Below are positions 7,429 through 13,070 of a stretch of DNA of 13,070 nt, piece after piece (positions within the stretch are counted from its first letter, which is position 1; each line of letters opens with the position of its first letter). The DNA comes from Pseudomonadota bacterium (GTDB lineage Bacteria; Pseudomonadota; Alphaproteobacteria; Sphingomonadales; Sphingomonadaceae). The position numbers and the translations under genes are program-made. The notes below the pieces were generated by a model. That model did no database searches and was not told the DNA's origin. It saw nothing but the letters and a program-made list of their open reading frames with translations. The DNA lies in NCBI GenBank assembly GCA_023423775.1, contig JAFAEZ010000206.1:1-13070 (forward strand), in the 5' to 3' direction.

Positions 7429-9015
7429 TCAGGCGGCGCGGGCGGTGGAAGGGCGCATTCCGCGCAGGCGGCGGACCGCCTCCGCATTGCTGGCGGCGTC
7501 GATGTAGGCGGAGACGCAGCAGGGCAGGATGTCGCGGGCGCGGGCGCGGCCGGCGAAGATTTCGCCGTCCACGTCGATCGCGATCTCGACGAGCACGTTG
7601 GCGCCCTGCCCGTCCTCGGCGGGCTCGTCGGGGTCGGCAGCGATATATTGCATCTCGAGCGTATCAACTCGGCCGGGGACGCCCATGATCTGGCCGACGG
7701 CGGTGAACGCGGCATCAAGCCCGCCGGCTGCCGAGCCGATATCCGTGACCCGGCCGCGCTCGCCATGCTGCAGCTCTACCCGCGCCACCGGCCAGGCATT
7801 GGCCGAGACGGGCGCCCGGATGTCGACCTTGCCCAGCGACCACAGCCTCTCCGTCCGGCCGCTCTCCTGGCCCGACAGGATGGCAACGAGGCGCGCGGCG
7901 TCGACGATCCCGACTTCGTCGGCGACCTCCTTGAACGCGGCGAACGCGCTGTCGAGTTTCTCTCCTTCGAGGATATAGCCGAGGGCGCGGGCGCGGGCAG
8001 CGAGCGCGTGCCGGCCCGAATGCTTGCCGAGGACGATGCCGTCGGTGGCGAGCCCGATATCTTCGGGTTTCATGATTTCGTATGTCTCCCGGTTCTGGAG
8101 AATGCCGTGCTGGTGGATGCCCGCCTCGTGGGCGAAGGCGTTGGCACCGACGATCGCCTTGTTGCGCGGCGGCGGCGAGTTGGTGACCTGGGCCAGCGTG
8201 CGGCTCGCGGCCATGATGCGGGTGGTGTCGATCCCCGTGCCCACGCCGAACGCGTCGGCGCGCGTCTTGAGCGCCATCACCACATCCTCGAGCGCGCAAT
8301 TGCCGGCGCGCTCGCCGATGCCATTGACGGCGCACTCGACCTGCCGCGCCCCGCCGCGCACCGCGGCCAGCGAATTGGCGACCGCCATGCCGAGGTCGTC
8401 ATGGCAATGGGCGGAGAAAATCGTGCCCTGCGACCGATCGACCTGCGCGGTCAGGAAGCGGAACAGGTCGTAGATCTCGTCCGGGGTCGTATAGCCTACG
8501 GTGTCGGGTACGTTGAGCGTCGTCGCGCCTTCCGCGGCGGCGACCGACAGGCATTCGACGAGAAAGTCGCGCTCGGTGCGGATCGCGTCCTCGGCCGAAA
8601 ACTCCACGTCGTCGAACAGGCTGCGGGCCTCGGCCACCGAGGCTCGGATCGCCTCCACCACCTGCTCCCGGGTCATGTGCAGCTTGGCCTCGCGGTGGAT
8701 CGGACTGGTGCCGAGGAAGACATGGATGCGGCGGCGCGGCGCCGCGCGGAGCGCCGCGGATGCGGCCGCGATGTCGCCGCGGGTTGCGCGCGCCAGCGAG
8801 CAGATGACCGGACCCTCGATCCGCGCCGCGATGGCCGCGATCGAGCGCGCGTCGCCGGGCGAGGCGGCGGCGAAGCCGGCCTCGATCACGTCGACCTTCA
8901 GCGCCGCGAGCGCCCGCGCCATGCGGAGCTTGCCGTCCTCGGTCATCGAGAAACCGGGCGCCTGCTCGCCGTCGCGCAGGGTGGTGTCGAAAATGCGGAC
9001 TTGGTCGATACTCAT
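7429..9015 (-). CDS. leuA: 2-isopropylmalate synthase LeuA
   Basis: The 528-aa enzyme condenses acetyl-CoA with 2-oxoisovalerate, the committed step to leucine. The catalytic TIM-barrel begins with IFDTTLRDGEQAPG (8-21; catalytic-type Arg14 and Asp15). The metal-binding His pair is in SAHCHDDLGMAVAN (His203 and His205), followed by NGIGERAGN (231-239). A linker region contains NAFAHEAGIHQHGIL. The C-terminal part (about residue 395 on) is the regulatory domain that in this family binds leucine for feedback inhibition, with VELQHGERG, DIGSAAGGLDAAFTAVGQI and an Asp/Glu-rich end. The start at 9015 overlaps the ilvM stop by one base (TGATG). Upstream in-frame extension would run through ilvM and ilvG and is rejected. 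Confidence 0.97.
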   Translation of the reverse strand: MSIDQVRIFDTTLRDGEQAPGFSMTEDGKLRMARALAALKVDVIEAGFAAASPGDARSIAAIAARIEGPVICSLARATRGDIAAASAALRAAPRRRIHVFLGTSPIHREAKLHMTREQVVEAIRASVAEARSLFDDVEFSAEDAIRTERDFLVECLSVAAAEGATTLNVPDTVGYTTPDEIYDLFRFLTAQVDRSQGTIFSAHCHDDLGMAVANSLAAVRGGARQVECAVNGIGERAGNCALEDVVMALKTRADAFGVGTGIDTTRIMAASRTLAQVTNSPPPRNKAIVGANAFAHEAGIHQHGILQNRETYEIMKPEDIGLATDGIVLGKHSGRHALAARARALGYILEGEKLDSAFAAFKEVADEVGIVDAARLVAILSGQESGRTERLWSLGKVDIRAPVSANAWPVARVELQHGERGRVTDIGSAAGGLDAAFTAVGQIMGVPGRVDTLEMQYIAADPDEPAEDGQGANVLVEIAIDVDGEIFAGRARARDILPCCVSAYIDAASNAEAVRRLRGMRPSTARAA

Positions 9016-9266
9016 CACTGGGCACTCATCGATGCGGGAAACAGAAAGACTTTGCGGACTTCGCTGAGGCGCCGAAGCTGAAGGTCGAGCACGTCCAGGC
9101 GGCGCCCCGGATCGCGGGCTTCGACCTCGAGCGTGACGCAACCCGAGGCACCCTCCTGGCGCATCTCGAGGCCGCGGACACGGAAGCCGCGGCGCTCGAC
9201 CAGGCCGAGCATGCGGATCATGGCACCTTCCACGAGAGCGAAATCGACGATGACGCGGCCGTTCAT
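9015..9266 (-). CDS. ilvM: Acetohydroxyacid synthase II small subunit, IlvM type (single ACT domain)
   Basis: The 83-aa protein is a single ACT domain of the IlvM kind, not the roughly 170-aa IlvN/IlvH kind. Remembered E. coli IlvM aligns along its length: RVIVDFALVEGAMIRMLGLV corresponds to the first strand and helix, RRGFRVRGLEM to RHRGFHVCSMNM, and VLDLQLRRLSEVRKV to the second helix and last strand. The family role is to bind and activate the catalytic subunit. AHAS II is classically weakly sensitive to valine; whether this one is cannot be read from sequence. The ATG at 9266 overlaps the ilvG stop (ATGA), and its own stop overlaps leuA (TGATG). The context directly after ilvG makes the assignment firm despite the short length. 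Confidence 0.9.
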   Translation of the reverse strand: MNGRVIVDFALVEGAMIRMLGLVERRGFRVRGLEMRQEGASGCVTLEVEARDPGRRLDVLDLQLRRLSEVRKVFLFPASMSAQ

Positions 9267-10960
9267 TGGACGTTCTCCAGCATTTGGACGTTCGAACTGT
9301 TGGGCGGGACCAGCGGCCAGACATTGGCGCGGGGATCGATGCGGACGTGGCAGAGGATCGGACCGGTGGTGCCGAGCAGACGCTCGATCGCGCCCTCGAC
9401 TTCGGACCGATGGTCGATGGTGAAGGCCTCGATGCCGAAGGCGCGGGCGACCTCTGCGAAATCGGGATTGTCGCTGAGGTCGATCTCCGAGAAATTCTCG
9501 TCGAAGAACAATTCCTGCCACTGGCGAACCATGCCGAGCTGGCTGTTGTCGATCAGCACGATCTTCAGCGGCAGCCGGTAGCGTCGCACCGTCGCCAGTT
9601 CCTGGATATTCATCATGATCGAACCGTCACCCGAGACGGTGATGACGGTGGCATCGGGTTCGGCCAGCAATGCGCCGACCCCGGCCGGGACGCCGTAGCC
9701 CATCGTGCCGAGCCCGGCGCTGGTGAGGTGCGCCTGCGGCCGGACGAAGCGGCAATGCTGCGCCACCCACATCTGGTGCTGGCCGACGTCGCAGGTGAAG
9801 ATGGCCTTGTCGCCCGCCGCCTCGGACAGGCGCTTGAGCAGAGCGGGGGCATAGATGCCGTTGCCGGGCGCGTCGTAGGACATCGCCCACAATTCCTTCT
9901 GCGCGGCGCATTGCTCCCGCCACGGCGCGGCATTTTCCGGCGCGGCCGTCAGAAGGCCGAGTATCTCGTTAAGGTCGCCGGCGATCGCGACTTCGGCGCG
10001 GCGCAGCTTGCCGATTTCGGCCCGGTCGCCGTCGATATGGATCACCTTCGCGCGGGGCGCGAACGTATCGAGCTTGCCGGTCGCGCGGTCGTCGAAGCGG
10101 GCGCCGACGCAGACCAGCAGGTCGCAATTGTCGATCGCCACGTTGGCGGCGCGCATGCCGTGCATGCCGAGCATGCCGAGGAAGGTCGGAGCGTCGGTCG
10201 GGATCACTCCCAGCCCTTTCAAGGTCGCGACCGACGGCATGGCGGTGCGCCCGGCAAAATCGCGCAGCGCGGCTTCCGCCGCGGCAATCGCGACGCCGCC
10301 CCCGAAATAGAGGACGGGCGCGCGCGCCGCCGCGATCATGCGGTTGGCCTGCGCAATCGCGTCGGCGTCGGTCGCGACCTTTTCGGGCACCGGCCGCTCG
10401 AAGGCATCCGGCACCGCCGCCATGGTCGCAATATCCTTGGGCAGATCGATCAGCACCGGCCCGGGCCGGCCCGAGCGCGCGATCGCGAACGCTTCGGCAA
10501 AGATGCGCGGAATGTCCGCCGTGCGCCGCACCACATAGCTGTGCTTCACGATCGGCAGCGTGATGCCGAAGATATCGACTTCCTGGAACGCGTCGGTGCC
10601 GATCAGCGGTGAGCCGACCTGGCCGGTGATCGCGACCATCGGCACGCTGTCTAGGAAGGCATTGGCGATGCCGGTGACAAGATTGGTCGCGCCTGGTCCG
10701 GAGGTGGCGATGCACACGCCGGGCTCGCCGGTTACGCGGCCATAGGCATCCGCAGCCAGGGCCGCCGCCTGTTCGTGGCGGACGAGGATATGCTGCAGCT
10801 TCGACCCCGGCAGCGCATCGTAGAGCGGCATGATCGCGCCGCCCGGATAGCCGAAGACATGGCGGACGCCCTCGCGCTCGAGCGCTTCGACGACCAGCCG
10901 TGCCCCGGTGACGGGGGTTTGCCCCGGCTCCGGGGCGGCTTCCTGGGCGGCGCTGGCCAT
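9263..10960 (-). CDS. ilvG: Acetohydroxyacid synthase large (catalytic) subunit, IlvG/AHAS II type
   Basis: The 565-aa thiamine-diphosphate enzyme joins two pyruvates (to valine and leucine) or pyruvate plus 2-oxobutyrate (to isoleucine). Visible features are VFGYPGGAIMPLYDAL (35-50), the ThDP-activating Glu63 in RHEQAAALAADAYGR, ATSGPGATNL, the FAD-domain block MLGMHGMRAAN, and the ThDP/Mg motif GDGSIMMN (444-451). A Trp in GMVRQWQELFF (Trp481) is the position linked in AHAS to preference for 2-oxobutyrate. The C-terminus NVWPLVPPNSSNVQMLE closely matches that of E. coli IlvG, which supports the AHAS II assignment over IlvB/IlvI. About 18 N-terminal residues (MASAAQEAAPEPGQTPVTG) are extra and disordered-looking. 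The ATG at 10960 comes one base after the ilvC stop, and the ilvM start overlaps its stop. Confidence 0.96.
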   Translation of the reverse strand: MASAAQEAAPEPGQTPVTGARLVVEALEREGVRHVFGYPGGAIMPLYDALPGSKLQHILVRHEQAAALAADAYGRVTGEPGVCIATSGPGATNLVTGIANAFLDSVPMVAITGQVGSPLIGTDAFQEVDIFGITLPIVKHSYVVRRTADIPRIFAEAFAIARSGRPGPVLIDLPKDIATMAAVPDAFERPVPEKVATDADAIAQANRMIAAARAPVLYFGGGVAIAAAEAALRDFAGRTAMPSVATLKGLGVIPTDAPTFLGMLGMHGMRAANVAIDNCDLLVCVGARFDDRATGKLDTFAPRAKVIHIDGDRAEIGKLRRAEVAIAGDLNEILGLLTAAPENAAPWREQCAAQKELWAMSYDAPGNGIYAPALLKRLSEAAGDKAIFTCDVGQHQMWVAQHCRFVRPQAHLTSAGLGTMGYGVPAGVGALLAEPDATVITVSGDGSIMMNIQELATVRRYRLPLKIVLIDNSQLGMVRQWQELFFDENFSEIDLSDNPDFAEVARAFGIEAFTIDHRSEVEGAIERLLGTTGPILCHVRIDPRANVWPLVPPNSSNVQMLENVQ

Positions 10961-10961
10961 G

Positions 10962-11975
10962 TCAGGCCGCCTCGGTTTGCGGCTGGTCGTGCAGCCACGC
11001 CATGTGCCGGCGCAGGCGCTCGCCGACCTTCTCGATCGGGCGGTCGATATCGGCAGCGAACATCGCGTCGTAATTCTGCTTGCCGGTCTCGTTCTCGCGG
11101 ATCCAGTCGCTGGCGAATTTGCCGGTCTGGATGTCGCGCAGCACCTCGCGCATGCGATCCTTGGTCTCGGCGTTGATGACGCGCGGACCGGAGACGAAGT
11201 CGCCATATTTGGCGGTCTCGGACACGAAATGGAGCATCTTGCCGAGCCCGCCTTCATAGAGCAGGTCGACGATCAGCTTGAGCTCGTGGAGACATTCGAA
11301 ATAGGCGACCTCGGGCTTGTAGCCCGCCTCGACGAGCGTCTCGAACCCGGCGGTGATCAGCTCGCTGACGCCCCCGCAGAGCACGGCCTGCTCGCCGAAC
11401 AGGTCGGTTTCCGTTTCCTCGGGGAAGCTGGTCTCGATCGCGCCCGCGGCGGTGCCGCCGATGCCCGAGGCGTAAGCCAGCGCCTTATCGCGCGCGCTGC
11501 CGCTCGCGTCCTGCTGGACCGCGAACAGGCAGGGCACGCCCCGGCCGATCTCATATTCGCGGCGAACGAGGTCGCCCGGGCCCTTGGGCGCGACCAGGAC
11601 GACGTCGATGTCCTTGCGCGGGATGATCTCGCCATAATGGACCGAGAAGCCGTGCGCGACGAGCAGGGCGTCGCCGGGCTTCATATTGGGGGCGATGTCG
11701 TGGGCGTAGACCGCGCGGTGGCTCATGTCGGGCGTCAGCAGGGCGACCAGCGAAGCTTCGCGCGCCGCCTCGGCCGGGCTCGCCGTGCGAAAGCCATCCC
11801 TTTTGGCCTTGCGCTCCGCGGCGCCGCCGGGGCGGGCGCCGCCGCCCACGTCGAAGCCGCTGGCCCGGAGGTGGCGGGCATGCGAGCGGCCCTGGCTGCC
11901 ATAGCCGACGATCGCGATCGTCTCCCGCTTCAGCTGGGCGGTGCTGACGTCCTGGTTGCCGTAGATTCTTTCCAT
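10962..11975 (-). CDS. ilvC: Ketol-acid reductoisomerase, class I (short form)
   Basis: The 337-aa enzyme isomerises and reduces acetohydroxyacids to dihydroxyacids with NAD(P)H and Mg2+. It is the short class I form, unlike the about 490-aa E. coli enzyme. The Rossmann motif is VGYGSQGRSHARHLR (23-37), a conserved His is in LLVAHGF (His108), and KGPG lies at 131-134. The two metal sites are Asp191/Glu195 in DLFGEQAVLCGG and Glu227/Glu231 in ECLHELKLIVDL. The start at 11975 is fixed by a strong AAGGAG at 11988-11983, seven bases upstream. It is the first structural gene of the operon, preceded by a leader ORF and an intrinsic terminator that ends 21 nt before the start codon. Its expression and that of the six genes behind it are therefore likely under attenuation control. 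Confidence 0.98.
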   Translation of the reverse strand: MERIYGNQDVSTAQLKRETIAIVGYGSQGRSHARHLRASGFDVGGGARPGGAAERKAKRDGFRTASPAEAAREASLVALLTPDMSHRAVYAHDIAPNMKPGDALLVAHGFSVHYGEIIPRKDIDVVLVAPKGPGDLVRREYEIGRGVPCLFAVQQDASGSARDKALAYASGIGGTAAGAIETSFPEETETDLFGEQAVLCGGVSELITAGFETLVEAGYKPEVAYFECLHELKLIVDLLYEGGLGKMLHFVSETAKYGDFVSGPRVINAETKDRMREVLRDIQTGKFASDWIRENETGKQNYDAMFAADIDRPIEKVGERLRRHMAWLHDQPQTEAA

Positions 11976-11996
11976 TGGGATTCTCCTTCGTCGCGC

Positions 11997-12031
11997 AAAA
12001 GAAAACCCCCGCTCCGGGGGGAGCGGGGGTT
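11997..12031 (-). terminator. Intrinsic terminator of the ilvC leader (attenuator)
   Basis: Reading the minus strand, AACCCCCGCTCC (12031-12020) pairs base for base with GGAGCGGGGGTT (12015-12004), a 12-bp stem with a CCCC loop. It is followed by TTCTTTT (12003-11997), so the U-tract continuous with the stem end is TTTTCTTTT. This is a strong Rho-independent terminator oriented toward ilvC, lying wholly upstream of the ilvC ribosome binding site and 25 nt downstream of a Leu/Ile/Val-rich leader ORF. On the plus strand there is no T-run after the stem, so it would not terminate ilvD-direction transcription. Confidence 0.93.
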
Positions 12032-12079
12032 CTGATTTCCAGTCCTGATCGGACCATCATCCAGAGCCGGTCGCTCCCC
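12018..12079 (-). promoter_or_regulatory. Candidate antiterminator pairing of the ilvC attenuator
   Basis: In the ilvC-direction transcript, GGGGAGCG (12079-12072) is perfectly complementary to CGCTCCCC (12025-12018), which comprises the inner 5' arm and loop of the terminator stem. Pairing of these eight GC-rich bases would prevent the terminator from forming. The upstream partner lies in the leader ORF three codons after its Leu/Ile/Val run, so a ribosome stalled in the early or middle part of the run leaves it free, while a ribosome reaching the stop at 12059-12057 covers it. A weaker alternative partner, CGCTC (12133-12129), could act as the 1:2 protector stem. The pairing is seen; the function is inferred. 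Confidence 0.7.
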
Positions 12080-12176
12080 GATGTGAGGTGATAAGTACGA
12101 GGCCAATAATAAGGGTCGCGGCGACGCCGAGCGTCCCCGTGTTCGTTTCGTCGATCAGCTTGAAGTTCAGCTGCAC
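12057..12176 (-). CDS. Branched-chain leader peptide of the ilvC operon (attenuator peptide)
   Basis: The frame ends with TGA at 12059-12057. Its key part is LGVAATLIIGLVLIT (codons from 12131 to 12087): nine of fifteen residues are Leu, Ile or Val, including two consecutive Ile codons. All three operon end products are represented. Several of these codons end in T or A (CTT twice, ATT twice, GTA), unusual for a GC-rich gene. It lies between a candidate promoter and the terminator before ilvC, the standard arrangement of a ribosome-mediated attenuator leader. The start is uncertain. GTG at 12176 gives 39 residues with a weak GGGA upstream; TTG at 12194 gives 45. No in-frame ATG occurs close by. 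The peptide itself is unlikely to have a function beyond being translated. A small membrane peptide is the less likely alternative. Confidence 0.78.
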   Translation of the reverse strand: MQLNFKLIDETNTGTLGVAATLIIGLVLITSHRGATGSG

Positions 12177-12183
12177 GAAGTTT

Positions 12184-12213
12184 TCCCAACCCAAAGGGAT
12201 CCCGCGGTTGGGA
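12184..12213. repeat. Inverted repeat in the 5' leader of the ilvC transcript
   Basis: TCCCAACC at 12184-12191 and GGTTGGGA at 12206-12213 form a perfect 8-bp inverted repeat with a 14-nt spacer. In the ilvC-direction RNA it would be a hairpin just upstream of the GTG candidate start of the leader ORF and over the TTG candidate start. It could be a protein-binding operator, a pause hairpin or a control on leader translation. Nothing in the sequence decides which. Confidence 0.45.
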
Positions 12214-12227
12214 TCCTGTCGAATCAA

Positions 12228-12257
12228 GTCATATGCTGCGTCGCAACGCGCGCGCAA
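12228..12257 (-). promoter_or_regulatory. Candidate promoter of the ilvC-leuD operon
   Basis: On the minus strand, TTGCGC (12257-12252) serves as -35 and TATGAC (12233-12228) as -10 with an 18-nt spacer (ATATGA with 17 nt is the alternative). Transcription would start near 12220, about 45 nt before the leader GTG and 190 nt before the terminator. The boxes are moderate matches, and the placement is supported mainly by the leader downstream. Confidence 0.45.
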
Positions 12258-12270
12258 GCGGAAAAGCGGC

Positions 12271-12298
12271 TTGTTCCTCGAAATTACGCGATTATGCT
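12271..12298 (+). promoter_or_regulatory. Candidate promoter of ilvD
   Basis: TTGTTC (12271-12276) and TATGCT (12293-12298) with a 16-nt spacer are a plausible -35/-10 pair in the only A/T-richer stretch ahead of ilvD. The start would fall near 12305, about 48 nt before the ATG and directly ahead of a perfect palindrome. Confidence 0.42.
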
Positions 12299-12308
12299 GG
12301 TGGAAAGC

Positions 12309-12324
12309 CCGACCGGCCGGTCGG
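12309..12324. promoter_or_regulatory. 16-bp palindrome between ilvD promoter and start (possible operator or 5' UTR hairpin)
   Basis: CCGACCGGCCGGTCGG is a perfect palindrome. Allowing one extra C on the left, symmetry extends to 20 bp (AGCC on one side, GGCT on the other). It lies 28 nt before the ilvD ATG and just downstream of the candidate -10, where a repressor would block transcription start. No known operator is recognised. Confidence 0.5.
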
Positions 12325-12352
12325 CTAATGTATCCCAAAAACAGGAATTGAG

Positions 12353-13070
12353 ATGCCCGCTCCCCACCTGCCGTCGCGCGATCTCGTCGAAGGTCCGGCG
12401 CGTGCCCCGGCCCGCGCCATGCTCCGCGCCGCGGGCTTTGACGACGCCGCCATGGCAAGGCCGATGATCGCCATCGTCAACAGCTGGTCGACGGTGACGC
12501 CGTGCAACATGCATCTGCGCGGGCTCGCCGACCATGTCCGGCGCGGCATCGAGGAAGCGGGCGGCACCGCGGTCGATTTCAACACGATCGTGGTCACCGA
12601 CGGAATCTCGATGGGGACGCCGGGCATGCGCGCCTCCTTGATGAGCCGCGAAGTGATCGCCGATTCTGCCGAGCTCGCAGTGCGCGGCCATTCGCTCGAC
12701 GGCGTGCTGTTCCTGGTCGGCTGCGACAAGACCATCCCCGCCGCCGCCATGGCCGCCGCCCGGCTCGATCTGCCCAGCCTCATCCTCTATGGCGGCTCGA
12801 TCCTGCCCGGCCGGCTCGGCGACAAGGCGATCACCATCCAGGATGTGTTCGAGGCGGTCGGCGCGCACAGCGCGGGTGCGATCGACGAAGCAGAACTGGG
12901 GCGCGTCGAGAAGGCCGCCTGTCCCGGCGCGGGGGCGTGCGGCGGCCAGTTCACCGCCAACACGATGGCGCTGGCGCTGACCTTCCTCGGCCTGTCGCCG
13001 GTCGGCCTCAACGACGTGCCCGCGGTCGATCCCGGCAAGCCGGAAGCCGCGCGCGCCGCCGGCGCCGCAG
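12353..13070 (+). CDS. ilvD: Dihydroxyacid dehydratase IlvD, N-terminal part (cut by window edge)
   Basis: The first 239 codons run off the right edge with no stop in frame. The enzyme dehydrates 2,3-dihydroxyacids to 2-oxoacids in isoleucine and valine synthesis and needs an Fe-S cluster. Conserved blocks are VNSWSTVTPCNMHLRGLA (42-59), VTDGISMGTPGMRASLMSRE (81-100), GCDKTIPAAAMAAARLDLPS (123-142) and CPGAGACGGQFTANTMA (190-206). The three cluster-ligand cysteines are Cys51, Cys124 and Cys196. The ATG at 12353 is supported by AGGA at 12343-12346, six bases upstream. It is divergent from the ilvC-leuD operon, with a 377-nt shared regulatory region between the two start codons, and completes the common Ile/Val pathway supplied by that operon. 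Confidence 0.98.
   Translation, partial: MPAPHLPSRDLVEGPARAPARAMLRAAGFDDAAMARPMIAIVNSWSTVTPCNMHLRGLADHVRRGIEEAGGTAVDFNTIVVTDGISMGTPGMRASLMSREVIADSAELAVRGHSLDGVLFLVGCDKTIPAAAMAAARLDLPSLILYGGSILPGRLGDKAITIQDVFEAVGAHSAGAIDEAELGRVEKAACPGAGACGGQFTANTMALALTFLGLSPVGLNDVPAVDPGKPEAARAAGAA

Noticed and set aside
9016..9324. Longer N-terminal extension of leuA into ilvM and ilvG
   Set aside because: The extension has no similarity to LeuA. ATG at 9015 gives the family N-terminus ahead of DTTLRDGEQ and overlaps the ilvM stop as TGATG.
9266..12035. Plus-strand open frames antisense to ilvG and ilvC
   Set aside because: No start signals or family motifs; GC-driven shadows of the operon genes.
12328..12351. 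Seven-codon upstream ORF (MYPKNRN) before ilvD as a second attenuator leader
   Set aside because: It contains no Leu, Ile or Val, has no ribosome binding site and is not followed by a terminator.
1..13070. CRISPR arrays, insertion sequences, integrases or phage genes
   Set aside because: No regularly spaced repeats, transposase or recombinase motifs, or terminal repeats were seen on either strand.

Overview
The window is GC-rich chromosomal DNA with tightly packed genes. Protein families and gene style (UppP, an NDUFA9-like NAD(P)-binding protein, class I ketol-acid reductoisomerase, gene-encoded tRNA CCA end) suggest an alphaproteobacterium, most likely a sphingomonad. That placement is inference from sequence style, not a search. 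Layout: (1) 1-216, minus: the first 72 codons of an exported protein of unknown function, starting at TTG. (2) 325-2085, minus: an NDUFA9-like NAD(P)-binding protein followed by uppP (undecaprenyl-diphosphatase), 21 nt apart and probably one transcript. (3) 2146-2277, plus: tRNA-Leu(CAG) with its own promoter. (4) 2403-4228, plus: a 58-residue tail of one gamma-glutamyltransferase, whose stop overlaps (ATGA) the start of a complete lipoprotein-type gamma-glutamyltransferase. This looks like the scar of a former tandem pair. (5) 4279-12257, minus: a seven-gene branched-chain amino acid operon, ilvC-ilvG-ilvM-leuA-leuB-leuC-leuD. (6) 12271-13070, plus: divergent ilvD, cut by the window edge. The amino acid block encodes the shared Ile/Val steps (acetohydroxyacid synthase IlvGM, reductoisomerase IlvC, dehydratase IlvD) and the whole leucine branch (LeuA, LeuCD, LeuB). 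Almost every junction in the minus-strand operon overlaps (ATGA or TGATG) or is separated by 1 nt, which suggests translational coupling. The acetohydroxyacid synthase is of the IlvG/IlvM (AHAS II) type, with a single-ACT small subunit of 83 aa. No threonine deaminase or transaminase gene is present. The most interesting regulatory structure lies between ilvC and ilvD. On the ilvC side there is a candidate promoter, then a short unannotated leader ORF in which 9 of 15 consecutive residues are Leu, Ile or Val (several using A/T-ending codons). An 8-nt segment just after that run can pair with the terminator's arm and loop, and a 12-bp intrinsic terminator with a U-tract ends just before the ilvC ribosome binding site. 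Together these are the parts of a classic ribosome-mediated transcription attenuator. On the ilvD side, a 16-bp perfect palindrome sits between the likely promoter and the start codon.
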